A DNA stretch of 64,000 bases from Nostocales cyanobacterium HT-58-2 (GTDB taxonomy: Bacteria > Cyanobacteriota > Cyanobacteriia > Cyanobacteriales > Nostocaceae), in NCBI GenBank assembly GCA_002163975.1, contig CP019636.1:1959001-2023000 (forward strand), read 5' to 3'. The translations under genes were made by a program, and so were the position numbers. This document shows positions 56,164 to 64,000 of this stretch, piece after piece. Numbering within the stretch: position 1 is the first letter of the stretch; every line of letters begins with the position of its first letter. The notes beneath the pieces are model-generated. The model was not told the DNA's origin. It did no database searches and was given only the letters and a program-made list of their open reading frames with translations.

Positions 56164-56883
56164 ATGGAGATTTTGATTGTTGAAGATGAAGTTGAGATTG
56201 CTCAGTTAATTCAACTGTACTTAGAAAGGGAAGGATTTTCTTGTCGCCACTGTCGAGATGGATTAAGTGCGCTTCAAGTGTTTCAAGAGCATCCGCCTGA
56301 CTTGATCATCCTAGACCTGAAAATTCCCCACTTGGACGGACTGGAAGTTTGTGCCCGCATTCGACAGCAACCAAGCCCTAAAGACCCTTATATCTTGATG
56401 TTGACGGCAAAGGGTGAAGAAAATGATCGGGTTGTCGGTTTATCCACTGGAGCAGATGACTACGTAGTCAAGCCCTTTAGCCCAAAGGAACTGGTAGCCC
56501 GTGTCCGAGCACTCCTACGACGGACACTACGTCATGGTAAGCAGAGTCAAATTTATCGTACCCAACACTTTGTCATTAATGTAGAGCAACACTCAGCGAG
56601 ACGGATTGTGAGTACCCATCAATCGACTCCTTTAGACCTAACGACTTTGGAGTTTGAACTGCTGGCAACATTTATGAGTGACCCTGGTCGGGTTTGGAAT
56701 CGAACTCACCTAATTAACAAACTTTGGGGTAGTGATTTTTATGGTGATGAGCGGGTTGTTGATACTCACATCGCGCGGCTACGGAAGAAGATTGAACCCG
56801 ACCCAGCGAATCCAACCTTTGTCAAAACTGTGATTGGAGCAGGTTATAAATTTGAAGACCCAGTTATCCAGGACGAATTGTGA
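56164..56883 (+). CDS. OmpR-family response regulator
   Basis: 239 residues. Receiver domain 2-118: ILIVEDEVEIAQLIQLYLER, phospho-acceptor D51 in LIILDLKIPHLDG, T/S in LMLTAKGEENDR and K in YVVKPFSPKEL. The DNA-binding winged helix, 130-232, has PLDLTTLEFELLATFMSDPG, NKLWGSDFYGDERVVDTHIA and TVIGAGYKFE. The last 4 nt overlap the histidine kinase start (GTGA), so the two are translationally coupled. The target genes are unknown; the GMC/glycosyltransferase unit diverges from it. Confidence 0.96.
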   Translation: MEILIVEDEVEIAQLIQLYLEREGFSCRHCRDGLSALQVFQEHPPDLIILDLKIPHLDGLEVCARIRQQPSPKDPYILMLTAKGEENDRVVGLSTGADDYVVKPFSPKELVARVRALLRRTLRHGKQSQIYRTQHFVINVEQHSARRIVSTHQSTPLDLTTLEFELLATFMSDPGRVWNRTHLINKLWGSDFYGDERVVDTHIARLRKKIEPDPANPTFVKTVIGAGYKFEDPVIQDEL

Positions 56884-57971
56884 GGAAGCTTAGCCTGCGA
56901 TCGCGATTAATATTCTCCCACATTGTTGTGATGCTAGTCGGGTTGAGTGCTAGAGCTCTCGTGAGTTGGTTTTTATCCCACCACCTATTTGAATTGCGCT
57001 TAACGCTTTTACAAGGACGAGGATTTGACCTGGGTGCAATTCGCTCTGAGTTGATTGAGGAGTTTGAGGCAGTCTGGAATTGGAAAGTTTGGTGGTCAGC
57101 ACTGATAAGTACAACTGTGGTAGGTGGTTTGAGTTACCTAGTTGCTAAGCGAATTGTACAACCTCTCGTTCAAATGGAGAAAATTACTCAGCAGTTTGCT
57201 CAGGGGAACTTAACAGCGCGTATACCTGAGAGTGAAATTCCAGAGCTGAACCGCCTTGCCATGAACTTTAACCGAATGGCTTCAAACCTTGAAGGGGTAG
57301 AACAGCGCCGTCGAGAACTTATGGGAGACTTGACACATGAGTTACGTACACCGTTGACAATTTTGGAGGGTTATCTGGAGGGTTTAGCAGATGGCGCTAT
57401 TGAACCAAAAGCAGAACTGTTCCAGCGATTAGCTACAGAGACAGCCCGATTAGGTCGATTGGTGAATGATACACAAGAACTTTCCAAGGCCGAGGCGGGA
57501 TATTTACCCATCAATATTCAACCCATGGATGTATATCCACTCTTACTCTCGCTAATACAACGGTTCTGTGATCAACTTTTAGAAGAAGGTCCAATGTTGC
57601 ATTTGGAGTGCCCACCCAATCCTCCCTTGGTATCAGCCGATCCTGAGCGAGTCGAGCAAATTCTGGTCAACCTACTTGGCAATGCAGTACGCTACACTGC
57701 GAATGGTTCTATCACAGTGCGAGTTTGGAGCAAACCTCCGCAGTTATGGATTGCAGTTATTGACACAGGTCATGGCATTAAGGCAGAAGAGCTACCCTTT
57801 GTCTTTAATAGATTTTGGCGCTCAGAGCGCTCTCGTGCCCGTAACCCTGGTGGTTCTGGAATGGGTCTGGCTATCTCTCATCGTCTTGTTAAGTTACAAG
57901 GAGGGGAAATCCTGGTAGAAAGTGAGTTGGATAAGGGAAGTACATTTCGATTTTCACTACCGTTGGCATAA
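56880..57971 (+). CDS. HAMP-containing sensor histidine kinase
   Basis: 363 residues from GTG 56880. Two membrane segments (about 10-32 and 72-92) flank a short periplasmic loop of about 40 residues, followed by a HAMP domain (about 90-142). The H-box is GDLTHELRTPLTILEGYLEG (His153) and the ATPase part has the N-box (NLLGNAVRYTANG), VIDTGHGI and GGSGMGLAIS (G boxes). It is a BaeS-like kinase that should phosphorylate the coupled regulator at D51. The short sensor loop suggests sensing in the membrane or envelope; the signal is unknown. Confidence 0.95.
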   Translation: MRKLSLRSRLIFSHIVVMLVGLSARALVSWFLSHHLFELRLTLLQGRGFDLGAIRSELIEEFEAVWNWKVWWSALISTTVVGGLSYLVAKRIVQPLVQMEKITQQFAQGNLTARIPESEIPELNRLAMNFNRMASNLEGVEQRRRELMGDLTHELRTPLTILEGYLEGLADGAIEPKAELFQRLATETARLGRLVNDTQELSKAEAGYLPINIQPMDVYPLLLSLIQRFCDQLLEEGPMLHLECPPNPPLVSADPERVEQILVNLLGNAVRYTANGSITVRVWSKPPQLWIAVIDTGHGIKAEELPFVFNRFWRSERSRARNPGGSGMGLAISHRLVKLQGGEILVESELDKGSTFRFSLPLA

Positions 57972-58357
57972 ATTTTTTTGAACCGTATTGATTTATGGGA
58001 ATCTCAAAGCTTAGTTTCTGCTTGCTTAGACAAGAAAAAGCTTGTCCCAAGTGACATAGCTACTAAACCCAAATAAGGAATAATAGTTTTAATTCCAAGG
58101 ATGGGTCATCTTCTGATGTCGCCTAAGATGGCTCTCCAATTATTGTCTGCAGTAAAGTGTGTGAGAATTAAACTAAACTACTGGGTCAGAGGTTACATAA
58201 GATACAGAAACTTATCTTTGCTTTCTCCATGCAGCAAAACACTCCTACCAACCTTCTTAATTTTCTTTTCCTCTTGGCGGTTCAATAACTTTCGCGCTAA
58301 CTTGATTGAGAATTTTGTTGATACACTTGAACTTCATAAGCCCAGTAAAACAGCGCG
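57972..58357. other. Intergenic region upstream of smc
   Basis: About 385 bp. A small frame of 89 codons (58101-58370) overlaps the smc start and has no protein-like pattern. No recognisable RNA gene. Confidence 0.45.
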
Positions 58358-61300
58358 ATGGTTCATATAAAGCGCGTAGAACTCACTAACTTCAAATCCT
58401 TCGGCGGTACGACCTCTGTCCCTTTATTGCCGGAGTTTACAGTTATTTCTGGGCCTAACGGTTCCGGTAAATCGAATATTCTAGACTCGCTGTTGTTTTG
58501 TCTGGGACTCGCTAGTTCTAAGGGAATGCGTGCAGATCGTCTACCCGACTTAGTCAACACGACACAAACTAGCAAATCTCGTTCTGCTGTCGAAGCTAGC
58601 GTTACGGTGACGTTTGATTTGTCAGACCATGAAATAGAGGATGAACTGGAAACTTTACCTGTTGTGTCCGTTGAAGATGAGGACTTAGGGGACATAGAGG
58701 AAGCACAAGAGGAAGAAAGCGAGGATGCAAAATATCGCCGAGAAAAAATCCGCGCCAAACCAGGTACCGAATGGAGTGTCACCAGAAGGCTGCGAGTTAC
58801 TCCCCAAGGAACTTATACCTCGAATTACTACATTAATGGTGTCTCCTGCACCCTCACAGAGTTACACGAAGAACTAGAATTTCTACGTATTTATCCTGAA
58901 GGCTACAACGTTGTGCTGCAAGGGGATGTCACCAGCATTATCTCGATGAATGCGCGAGAACGACGGGAAATTATTGATGAATTGGCAGGGGTGGCAGCGT
59001 TTGACCGTAAGATAAACCAAGCCAAAGAAACTTTGGATGAAGTTAAGGATAAGGAAGACAGTTGTCGTATTGTAGAGACAGAATTAATTGCACAGCGCGA
59101 TCGCCTCTCCCAAGACCGCGCCAAAGCAGAAAAATACCAAAAACTTCGCACTGAGTATCAAGATAAACAACAGTGGGAAGCAGTTTTATCATGGCGTTCC
59201 CTGCAAGTACAACAAGAAAAGTTAGCGACGCAAATTCAACAAGGCGATCGCACCTCGGCTGAACTCACAAATCAACTCACTACCTTAACTTCAGAAATTG
59301 CCCAAAAAACCGCTGAACTAGAGCAATTAAACGCTCATGTAAAAGCATTGGGAGAAGAAGAACTTTTGGCTGTACAATCTACCCTTGCCACCCAAGAAGC
59401 AGAACGTAAACAGCTTCAGCGTCAGCAAACAGAACTAGAAACAACAGCACAAGAAACCACCAAGCGCTTACAACAAACCCGAGAGGAAATTCAACAGCAC
59501 CAGCGTTCTTTAGAACAACTCGCACAACAACAAGTTGAACAGGCGCAAGTCATCGCCTCACGACAAACAGAACGAGATGCGGCGCAACAAGAATTAGAAA
59601 ATTCCCGTGAAGCCGCAGCGGAAATTGCTTCCGCTTCGGAAGCCTGGGTGCAGCAACAAACAGCTTTTAACCGCCAAATTGAAACTTTGCTGCAAACCGT
59701 TGAACCTCAACGTACAGACCAAGCAAAACTCAAAGAACGGAATAACCAACTCCAGCAGCAAATTCAGGAGCAAACCCAGCTCGTTCAAACTTTAGAACCC
59801 CAATTGTCAGAAAAACAAGCTGAATGTGCGCAAATTGAAACAGAATTTTACACTTCTGGTGAACCTATTCAAAACTTAGCTGAAACACTCTCAGCCACAG
59901 AACAAGAACTACAAATCCAGCAGGAAACGCAAAAGCGCCTCTTACAGGAACAACGGGAGAAACAACGCCAGCTGGATAAACTAGAAGCGCAACTTGTCGC
60001 ACAGCAAGAAGTCCAAGGAACACAAGCCAGTAAAGTCATCCTGCAATCAGGAATCCCAGGTGTCTGTGGGTTAGTTGTCCAGCTGGGACGCGTGGAACCT
60101 CGCTATCAATTGGCTTTGGAAATCGCAGCTGGGGCACGTTTGGGGCATATTGTTGTAGAAGATGATGGTATAGCAGCAGCGGGAATTGAACTACTCAAAC
60201 AAAAACGTGCTGGTCGAGCAACTTTTTTACCGTTAAATAAAATTCATGCTCCCAAAGTCACCCAAGATTTTACGCTGCGTTATGCTAACGGCTTTGTCAA
60301 TTATGCTGTGAACTTGATTGAGTGCGATCGCCGTTATAAGGATGTGTTCAACTATGTTTTTGGGAACACAGTGGTGTTTGCAAATCTCAGTCAAGCGCGT
60401 CAGCATATGGGAATGTACCGTATTGTCACCTTAGATGGGGAACTCTTGGAAACCAGCGGCGCAATGACTGGTGGTAGCACGAATCAGCGTTCGTCATTAC
60501 GGTTTGGCACGGGAGAAGCAGCAGAATCTGAGGAAGTCTCTTCACTAAAAAGTCGCTTGACGGATATTGAGCGAGTGTTAGAACGTTGTAGTGAAGCAAT
60601 ACAAACTCTCTCTACTAAGACAAAACAACTGAGTCAAGAACTGACAGAAGCACGACAGGCGCGGCGAGAACAACAGCTGCGTTTGGAACAGTTGCACAAA
60701 GAAATTAAGAGTTTGACAATGCAATTGGAAACAACGCGATCGCAGCTTTCCCAAAACACAGAGAAATTAGCTACCGTCCAATCTCGCCTAGAAGTTTTAG
60801 ATCGGGAATTACCGGAGCAAGAGCATCAATTACAACAATTGCGCCAAGCTTTGGCAGAGTTAGAACAATCGCAAACTCCCCAAGAATGGCAACAAATCCA
60901 AGCAAAAATAAAAGTTCAAGAGCAACAATTGCAACAACGAGAGTCTGCCTTAAGGGACGCAGAGCAAAAATTCAAAGATGGAGAAAATCAGCAGCAGCGG
61001 TTGCAAGAAAAAATTGCTGTTGGTGAGCAACGTATCGAAGAATATCAGCAGGAGCAAATAGAGCAGCAAAACCAAGGTGTAGCGCTTAACACTCAGCACT
61101 CAGCACTCAGCACTCAAATTGCTGAGACTCGTGCTGCTTTAAGTCAAATGGAACAGAATTTGGGAGAAGAAAAACAAAGACGCGACGCCACAGAACAGGA
61201 ATTGCGATCGCACACAACGCGTCAACAACAGTTGGAATGGGAACTACAAAAACTGCAAGAAACTCAGCAAACGCGGAGGGAAGAACTAGCTGCACTGCAA

Positions 61301-62005
61301 ACTCAATTGCACACGATGGCGGCAGAATTACCTAACCCATTACCAGAAGTTCCAGATAAAGTCAATTTAGAAGAATTGCAAAAAGAATTGCGCTCTCTTG
61401 CCAAACGCCTGCAAGCAATGGAACCTGTGAATATGCTTGCCTTGGAACAATATGAGCGTACGCAAAAACGCCTTGAAGAACTCAGTCAAAAGTTACGAAC
61501 CTTAGAAGCAGAGCGCACCGAATTACTGTTAAGAATTGAGAATTTTACCACACTGCGTCAACGTGCGTTTAAAGAAGCTTTCGATGCTGTCAATGAGAAC
61601 TTTCAATCCATTTTCGCCACCCTTTCAGAAGGCGATGGATACCTGCAACTCGACAATCCAGAAGACCCCTTCAGTAGTGGATTAAATTTGGTTGCACATC
61701 CCAAAGGTAAGCCAGTGCAACGACTTGCTTCGATGTCTGGAGGAGAAAAATCTTTAACTGCTTTGAGTTTTATTTTTGCATTACAACGCTACCGTCCGTC
61801 GCCATTTTATGCCTTTGATGAAGTAGATATGTTTTTGGACGGGGCAAATGTAGAACGATTAGCTAAAATGATTAAACAACAGGCGCAACAAGCACAATTT
61901 ATTGTTGTCAGTTTGCGTCGCCCGATGATAGAATCAGCCGAACGCACAATTGGCGTCACTCAAGCAAGAGGTGCTTATACTCAAGTTTTGGGTATTAAGC
62001 TATAA
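58358..62005 (+). CDS. smc: Chromosome segregation protein SMC
   Basis: 1,215 residues. N-terminal head: VELTNFKSFGG and Walker A GPNGSGKSNI (32-41). Coiled-coil arms run from about 165-500 and 690-1020; the hinge is at about 540-670 (ASKVILQSGIPGVCGLVVQL, ETSGAMTGGSTNQRSS). The C-terminal head has ABC signature MSGGEKSLTALSFIFALQ and Walker B PFYAFDEVDMFLDG. It folds as the antiparallel dimer that organises and segregates chromosomes with ScpA and ScpB, which are not nearby. An acidic insert (about 105-128) and a heptameric DNA repeat in the second arm (61086-61116) are unusual. Confidence 0.97.
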   Translation: MVHIKRVELTNFKSFGGTTSVPLLPEFTVISGPNGSGKSNILDSLLFCLGLASSKGMRADRLPDLVNTTQTSKSRSAVEASVTVTFDLSDHEIEDELETLPVVSVEDEDLGDIEEAQEEESEDAKYRREKIRAKPGTEWSVTRRLRVTPQGTYTSNYYINGVSCTLTELHEELEFLRIYPEGYNVVLQGDVTSIISMNARERREIIDELAGVAAFDRKINQAKETLDEVKDKEDSCRIVETELIAQRDRLSQDRAKAEKYQKLRTEYQDKQQWEAVLSWRSLQVQQEKLATQIQQGDRTSAELTNQLTTLTSEIAQKTAELEQLNAHVKALGEEELLAVQSTLATQEAERKQLQRQQTELETTAQETTKRLQQTREEIQQHQRSLEQLAQQQVEQAQVIASRQTERDAAQQELENSREAAAEIASASEAWVQQQTAFNRQIETLLQTVEPQRTDQAKLKERNNQLQQQIQEQTQLVQTLEPQLSEKQAECAQIETEFYTSGEPIQNLAETLSATEQELQIQQETQKRLLQEQREKQRQLDKLEAQLVAQQEVQGTQASKVILQSGIPGVCGLVVQLGRVEPRYQLALEIAAGARLGHIVVEDDGIAAAGIELLKQKRAGRATFLPLNKIHAPKVTQDFTLRYANGFVNYAVNLIECDRRYKDVFNYVFGNTVVFANLSQARQHMGMYRIVTLDGELLETSGAMTGGSTNQRSSLRFGTGEAAESEEVSSLKSRLTDIERVLERCSEAIQTLSTKTKQLSQELTEARQARREQQLRLEQLHKEIKSLTMQLETTRSQLSQNTEKLATVQSRLEVLDRELPEQEHQLQQLRQALAELEQSQTPQEWQQIQAKIKVQEQQLQQRESALRDAEQKFKDGENQQQRLQEKIAVGEQRIEEYQQEQIEQQNQGVALNTQHSALSTQIAETRAALSQMEQNLGEEKQRRDATEQELRSHTTRQQQLEWELQKLQETQQTRREELAALQTQLHTMAAELPNPLPEVPDKVNLEELQKELRSLAKRLQAMEPVNMLALEQYERTQKRLEELSQKLRTLEAERTELLLRIENFTTLRQRAFKEAFDAVNENFQSIFATLSEGDGYLQLDNPEDPFSSGLNLVAHPKGKPVQRLASMSGGEKSLTALSFIFALQRYRPSPFYAFDEVDMFLDGANVERLAKMIKQQAQQAQFIVVSLRRPMIESAERTIGVTQARGAYTQVLGIKL
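61086..61116. repeat. Heptameric repeat inside the smc coding region
   Basis: About four units of ACTCAGC (AACACTCAGCACTCAGCACT...) are translated in frame as LNTQHSALSTQIAE in the second coiled coil. Such heptamers are normally intergenic. Confidence 0.75.
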
Positions 62006-62084
62006 TCCGACCATACGACTGCTTGAGTTTTTGTTAATAATAGTGTATAGATAAACCGGATTCGAGATCAGGACTCGGTATAGA

Positions 62085-63086
62085 ATGACCTCTGAACAAA
62101 GTATTAGACGTTCCGATATTTTAAACACCCAGGTAATCACTCGCGATAACGGCAAACGGTTGGGAATCGTGAGCCAAGTTTGGGTTGATGTAGACCAGCG
62201 AGAGGTTGTGGCTCTTAGCTTGCGAGATAGCCTGATCTCCGTTTCTGGAATACCACGCTATATGTACCTCAACAGCATCAACCAGATAGGTGATGTCATC
62301 CTAGTGAATAACGAGGATGTCATTGAAGATGTTGAGGTTGATCTCTACAGCAATCTGATAAACTGGGAGGTTATTACAGAAACTGGTGAAGTCTTAGGTA
62401 AGGTACGGGGCTTCAAGTTTCATGGTGAAACAGGGAAACTGCACTCAATCGTCATCGCCTCTTTGGGTCTACCGCAAATTCCCGACCAATTCTTGAGTAC
62501 CTACGAGTTTTCGGTGGATGAAATCGTCAGCACAGGTCCCAACAGATTGATTGTCTTTGAGGGAGCCGAAGAACGAGTCAATCAGTTGACAGTTGGTTTG
62601 TTAGAGCGCTTGGGGATCGGCAAAGCACCTTGGGAACGCGATGTTGAAGAAGAATACTCCTCCTACACTCCTCGTACAGTTACACCAGACAAGCAACTGC
62701 CAAGCGGAGTGCCATTAGAGCAACCTAAGCCGAAAATCATTCGCGCACCCGAACCTGTCGCACAAGAATGGGACGAGGACTACTACGAAGAAGAACGTCC
62801 TCAGCGTCAAGTCATGAAGGCACGGCAGTATGAGCCTGTTGAGTACGAAGAAGATGATGAGGAAGAAGATAACTGGAGTGAGGCAACAGGCAAAGACAAG
62901 TATCAAGCACAACCAAAGTATAGCTCAGGTTCGTATAACAATGACTCATACGCTGAGCAATACGACGATTATGATGACGATTTAGCCCGCGATGCGTGGG
63001 ATGATGATGAGCCGCCTAAACCAGTGAACATCCCCAAGAAAGTCAAAGAGAGACAGCCAGAGTACGAAGAAGAAGGCGGATATTAA
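62085..63086 (+). CDS. PRC-barrel domain protein
   Basis: 333 residues. Residues 8-85 and 92-165 are two PRC-barrel-like domains: DILNTQVITRDNGKRLGIVS, VALSLRDSLISVSGIPRYMY and, again, EVITETGEVLGKVRGFKFHG, GKLHSIVIASLG. The remaining half is a disordered, acidic, tyrosine-rich tail (EWDEDYYEEERPQ; DDEEEDNW). PRC-barrels bind RNA or the photosynthetic reaction-centre subunit H; the cyanobacterial two-barrel form has unknown function. It follows smc by 80 bp on the same strand. Confidence 0.88.
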   Translation: MTSEQSIRRSDILNTQVITRDNGKRLGIVSQVWVDVDQREVVALSLRDSLISVSGIPRYMYLNSINQIGDVILVNNEDVIEDVEVDLYSNLINWEVITETGEVLGKVRGFKFHGETGKLHSIVIASLGLPQIPDQFLSTYEFSVDEIVSTGPNRLIVFEGAEERVNQLTVGLLERLGIGKAPWERDVEEEYSSYTPRTVTPDKQLPSGVPLEQPKPKIIRAPEPVAQEWDEDYYEEERPQRQVMKARQYEPVEYEEDDEEEDNWSEATGKDKYQAQPKYSSGSYNNDSYAEQYDDYDDDLARDAWDDDEPPKPVNIPKKVKERQPEYEEEGGY

Positions 63087-63222
63087 TTCTAATCCATGAC
63101 CGACCCCTGCCCAGATGTGGGGAAGGAATTAAGATAAATCCTCATTCCCAAGCCCATGCTTGGGAATACTTTTTAGCTTAATCGGTCAGCTAACACTGGA
63201 ATTGCGTCTAAAATCCAGTCAT

Positions 63223-64000
63223 TTACCTCCCTCGTAACAGCCCTTGTAAAAAGAAACCAATCTTGACAAAGATATCTTCTAGCCAAAGCATGACGCGGTC
63301 TAGCCATTCGAGTATTTGCTCTAGAAGATGTTTCTCATATCCAATCGTTTGAGCTTGTGTTTCAATCCAATCTGGCTTTGCCTCAACTTCAGTGGTTTTC
63401 TGACGTTGCTGGTGAAGAATTTTACCTTTCTTTTCTTTGCTTTTATTGGCTTTGCTTTCCAGTGGAGAAATAGAAGAGTCAGGAGATGGGGAAACAAATT
63501 TTGTATTTTGGGATGATGCAACTAATAATTGTTGCTCGTTGATAACCTCTGCGCCCTCCTGCAAATCACCAAATAAGTCATTCATTGTCAACCAAGGATC
63601 TGCTATGTCCTCGCTTTGCAAATGAGGGGTTTTGGGCAAAGCAGAGAAAGAAGGATGCTGTTGTAGTCTTGCGTGTAATTTCCTATTGGGATTTGTTAGT
63701 AAAGGTTGGTCAATAATACCATTTGCTGGTATTTCAGGCTTTAATTTCTTGGCATTACGCTCCCCAAAAAAGTAATTGATTGCCCCCCAAATTAAAGCCT
63801 GAATCTTTGATGTTTGATGTTTCCCATCAACAGCTAATGCTCCTTGTTCAGTAGTTAATTGCTGCTGTTTCCCGTAGAGAAATATGTTTAGCTGAGTTTG
63901 AACAATTTGGAGCAATTGCCCACTAACACGAGATATTGGTGTGATGGCATGAGATTCTAGCTGGGCAAACGCTGCATCCAGTAGTACTAGCCCTTGAGAC
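63223..64000 (-). CDS. Partial hypothetical protein, 5' end beyond the window
   Basis: The frame stays open to the right edge (codons such as LVLLDAAFAQLES upstream of the TTG at 63915), so the true start lies outside. About 258 codons are visible. There is a short hydrophobic patch near ALIWGAINYFFG and an amphipathic C-terminus (LLEQILEWLDRVMLWLEDIF VKIGFFLQG) that may bind a membrane. The middle is a polar linker. No family recognised. It is convergent with the PRC-barrel gene. Confidence 0.7.
   Translation of the reverse strand, partial: SQGLVLLDAAFAQLESHAITPISRVSGQLLQIVQTQLNIFLYGKQQQLTTEQGALAVDGKHQTSKIQALIWGAINYFFGERNAKKLKPEIPANGIIDQPLLTNPNRKLHARLQQHPSFSALPKTPHLQSEDIADPWLTMNDLFGDLQEGAEVINEQQLLVASSQNTKFVSPSPDSSISPLESKANKSKEKKGKILHQQRQKTTEVEAKPDWIETQAQTIGYEKHLLEQILEWLDRVMLWLEDIFVKIGFFLQGLLRGR

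Noticed and set aside
58101..58370. 89-codon frame upstream of smc
   Set aside because: Overlaps the smc start in another frame and lacks any family pattern.

Overview
The window is a chromosomal segment of a filamentous, probably heterocyst-forming cyanobacterium of the Nostocales. Photosynthesis and thioredoxin genes that I recognise support this: petM, a ycf39-type photosystem II assembly factor, an nblR-type regulator and ftrV. So do the frequent GCGATCGC (HIP1) octamers, the short heptameric tandem repeats, the many palindromic dispersed repeats, and several families that are largely cyanobacterial. No rRNA, tRNA or CRISPR array was found. Family assignments come from reading translated sequence and from memory of the families; no database search was run.

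Layout. 1-5,700 is an accessory stretch: a large von Willebrand A (vWA) gene running off the left edge, a pentapeptide-repeat gene followed by a decayed copy of its own 3' end, an HTH-AAA ATPase of the type known from vWA-MoxR conflict systems, and a decayed P-loop gene. 5,650-6,290 holds palindromes and a possible leader-peptide attenuator in front of ftrV. 6,790-15,400 is mostly housekeeping (YdcF, a kinase fusion, ribosomal L25, purA, an adenosine-deaminase relative, a rhodanese-like protein), plus a short-chain dehydrogenase/MerR pair diverging from a MerR-type operator.

15,687-26,250 has a large membrane glycosyltransferase, a corrinoid-binding-type protein, a protealysin-like M4 protease with its emfourin-type inhibitor, a methyltransferase, a repeat-rich region with the orphan right end of an IS200/IS605-like element, pdxA and a DUF4142 lipoprotein. 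26,598-31,283 is the most interesting accessory locus: a small EACC1-like protein, a 1,171-residue CHAT protease/NB-ARC-type NTPase/TPR protein, and a convergent cysteine-rich secreted protein. This looks like a STAND-type conflict (immunity or cell-death) module.

32,223-41,740 returns to core functions (petM, ycf39, nadK, nblR, DUF192, DUF2949, DUF5340, trpC, lpdA, a cell-wall amidase). 41,750-43,200 is an orphan tnpB element whose protein carries an in-frame insertion matching a dispersed repeat found elsewhere in the window. 43,300-43,760 has two 113-bp copies of a structured repeat with compensatory stem changes. The right part holds a catalase-like protein, a GNAT acetyltransferase, mutL, putA, a GMC oxidoreductase with two glycosyltransferases, a two-component system, smc, a PRC-barrel protein and a partial gene at the right edge.

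Genes on the minus strand include several runs that could be co-transcribed: L25/kinase fusion/membrane protein/YdcF, M4 protease/emfourin, lpdA/trpC/DUF5340 and GMC oxidoreductase/two glycosyltransferases. Repeat invasion of coding sequence (the large glycosyltransferase, TnpB, SMC and a small ORF at 22,345) recurs across the window.
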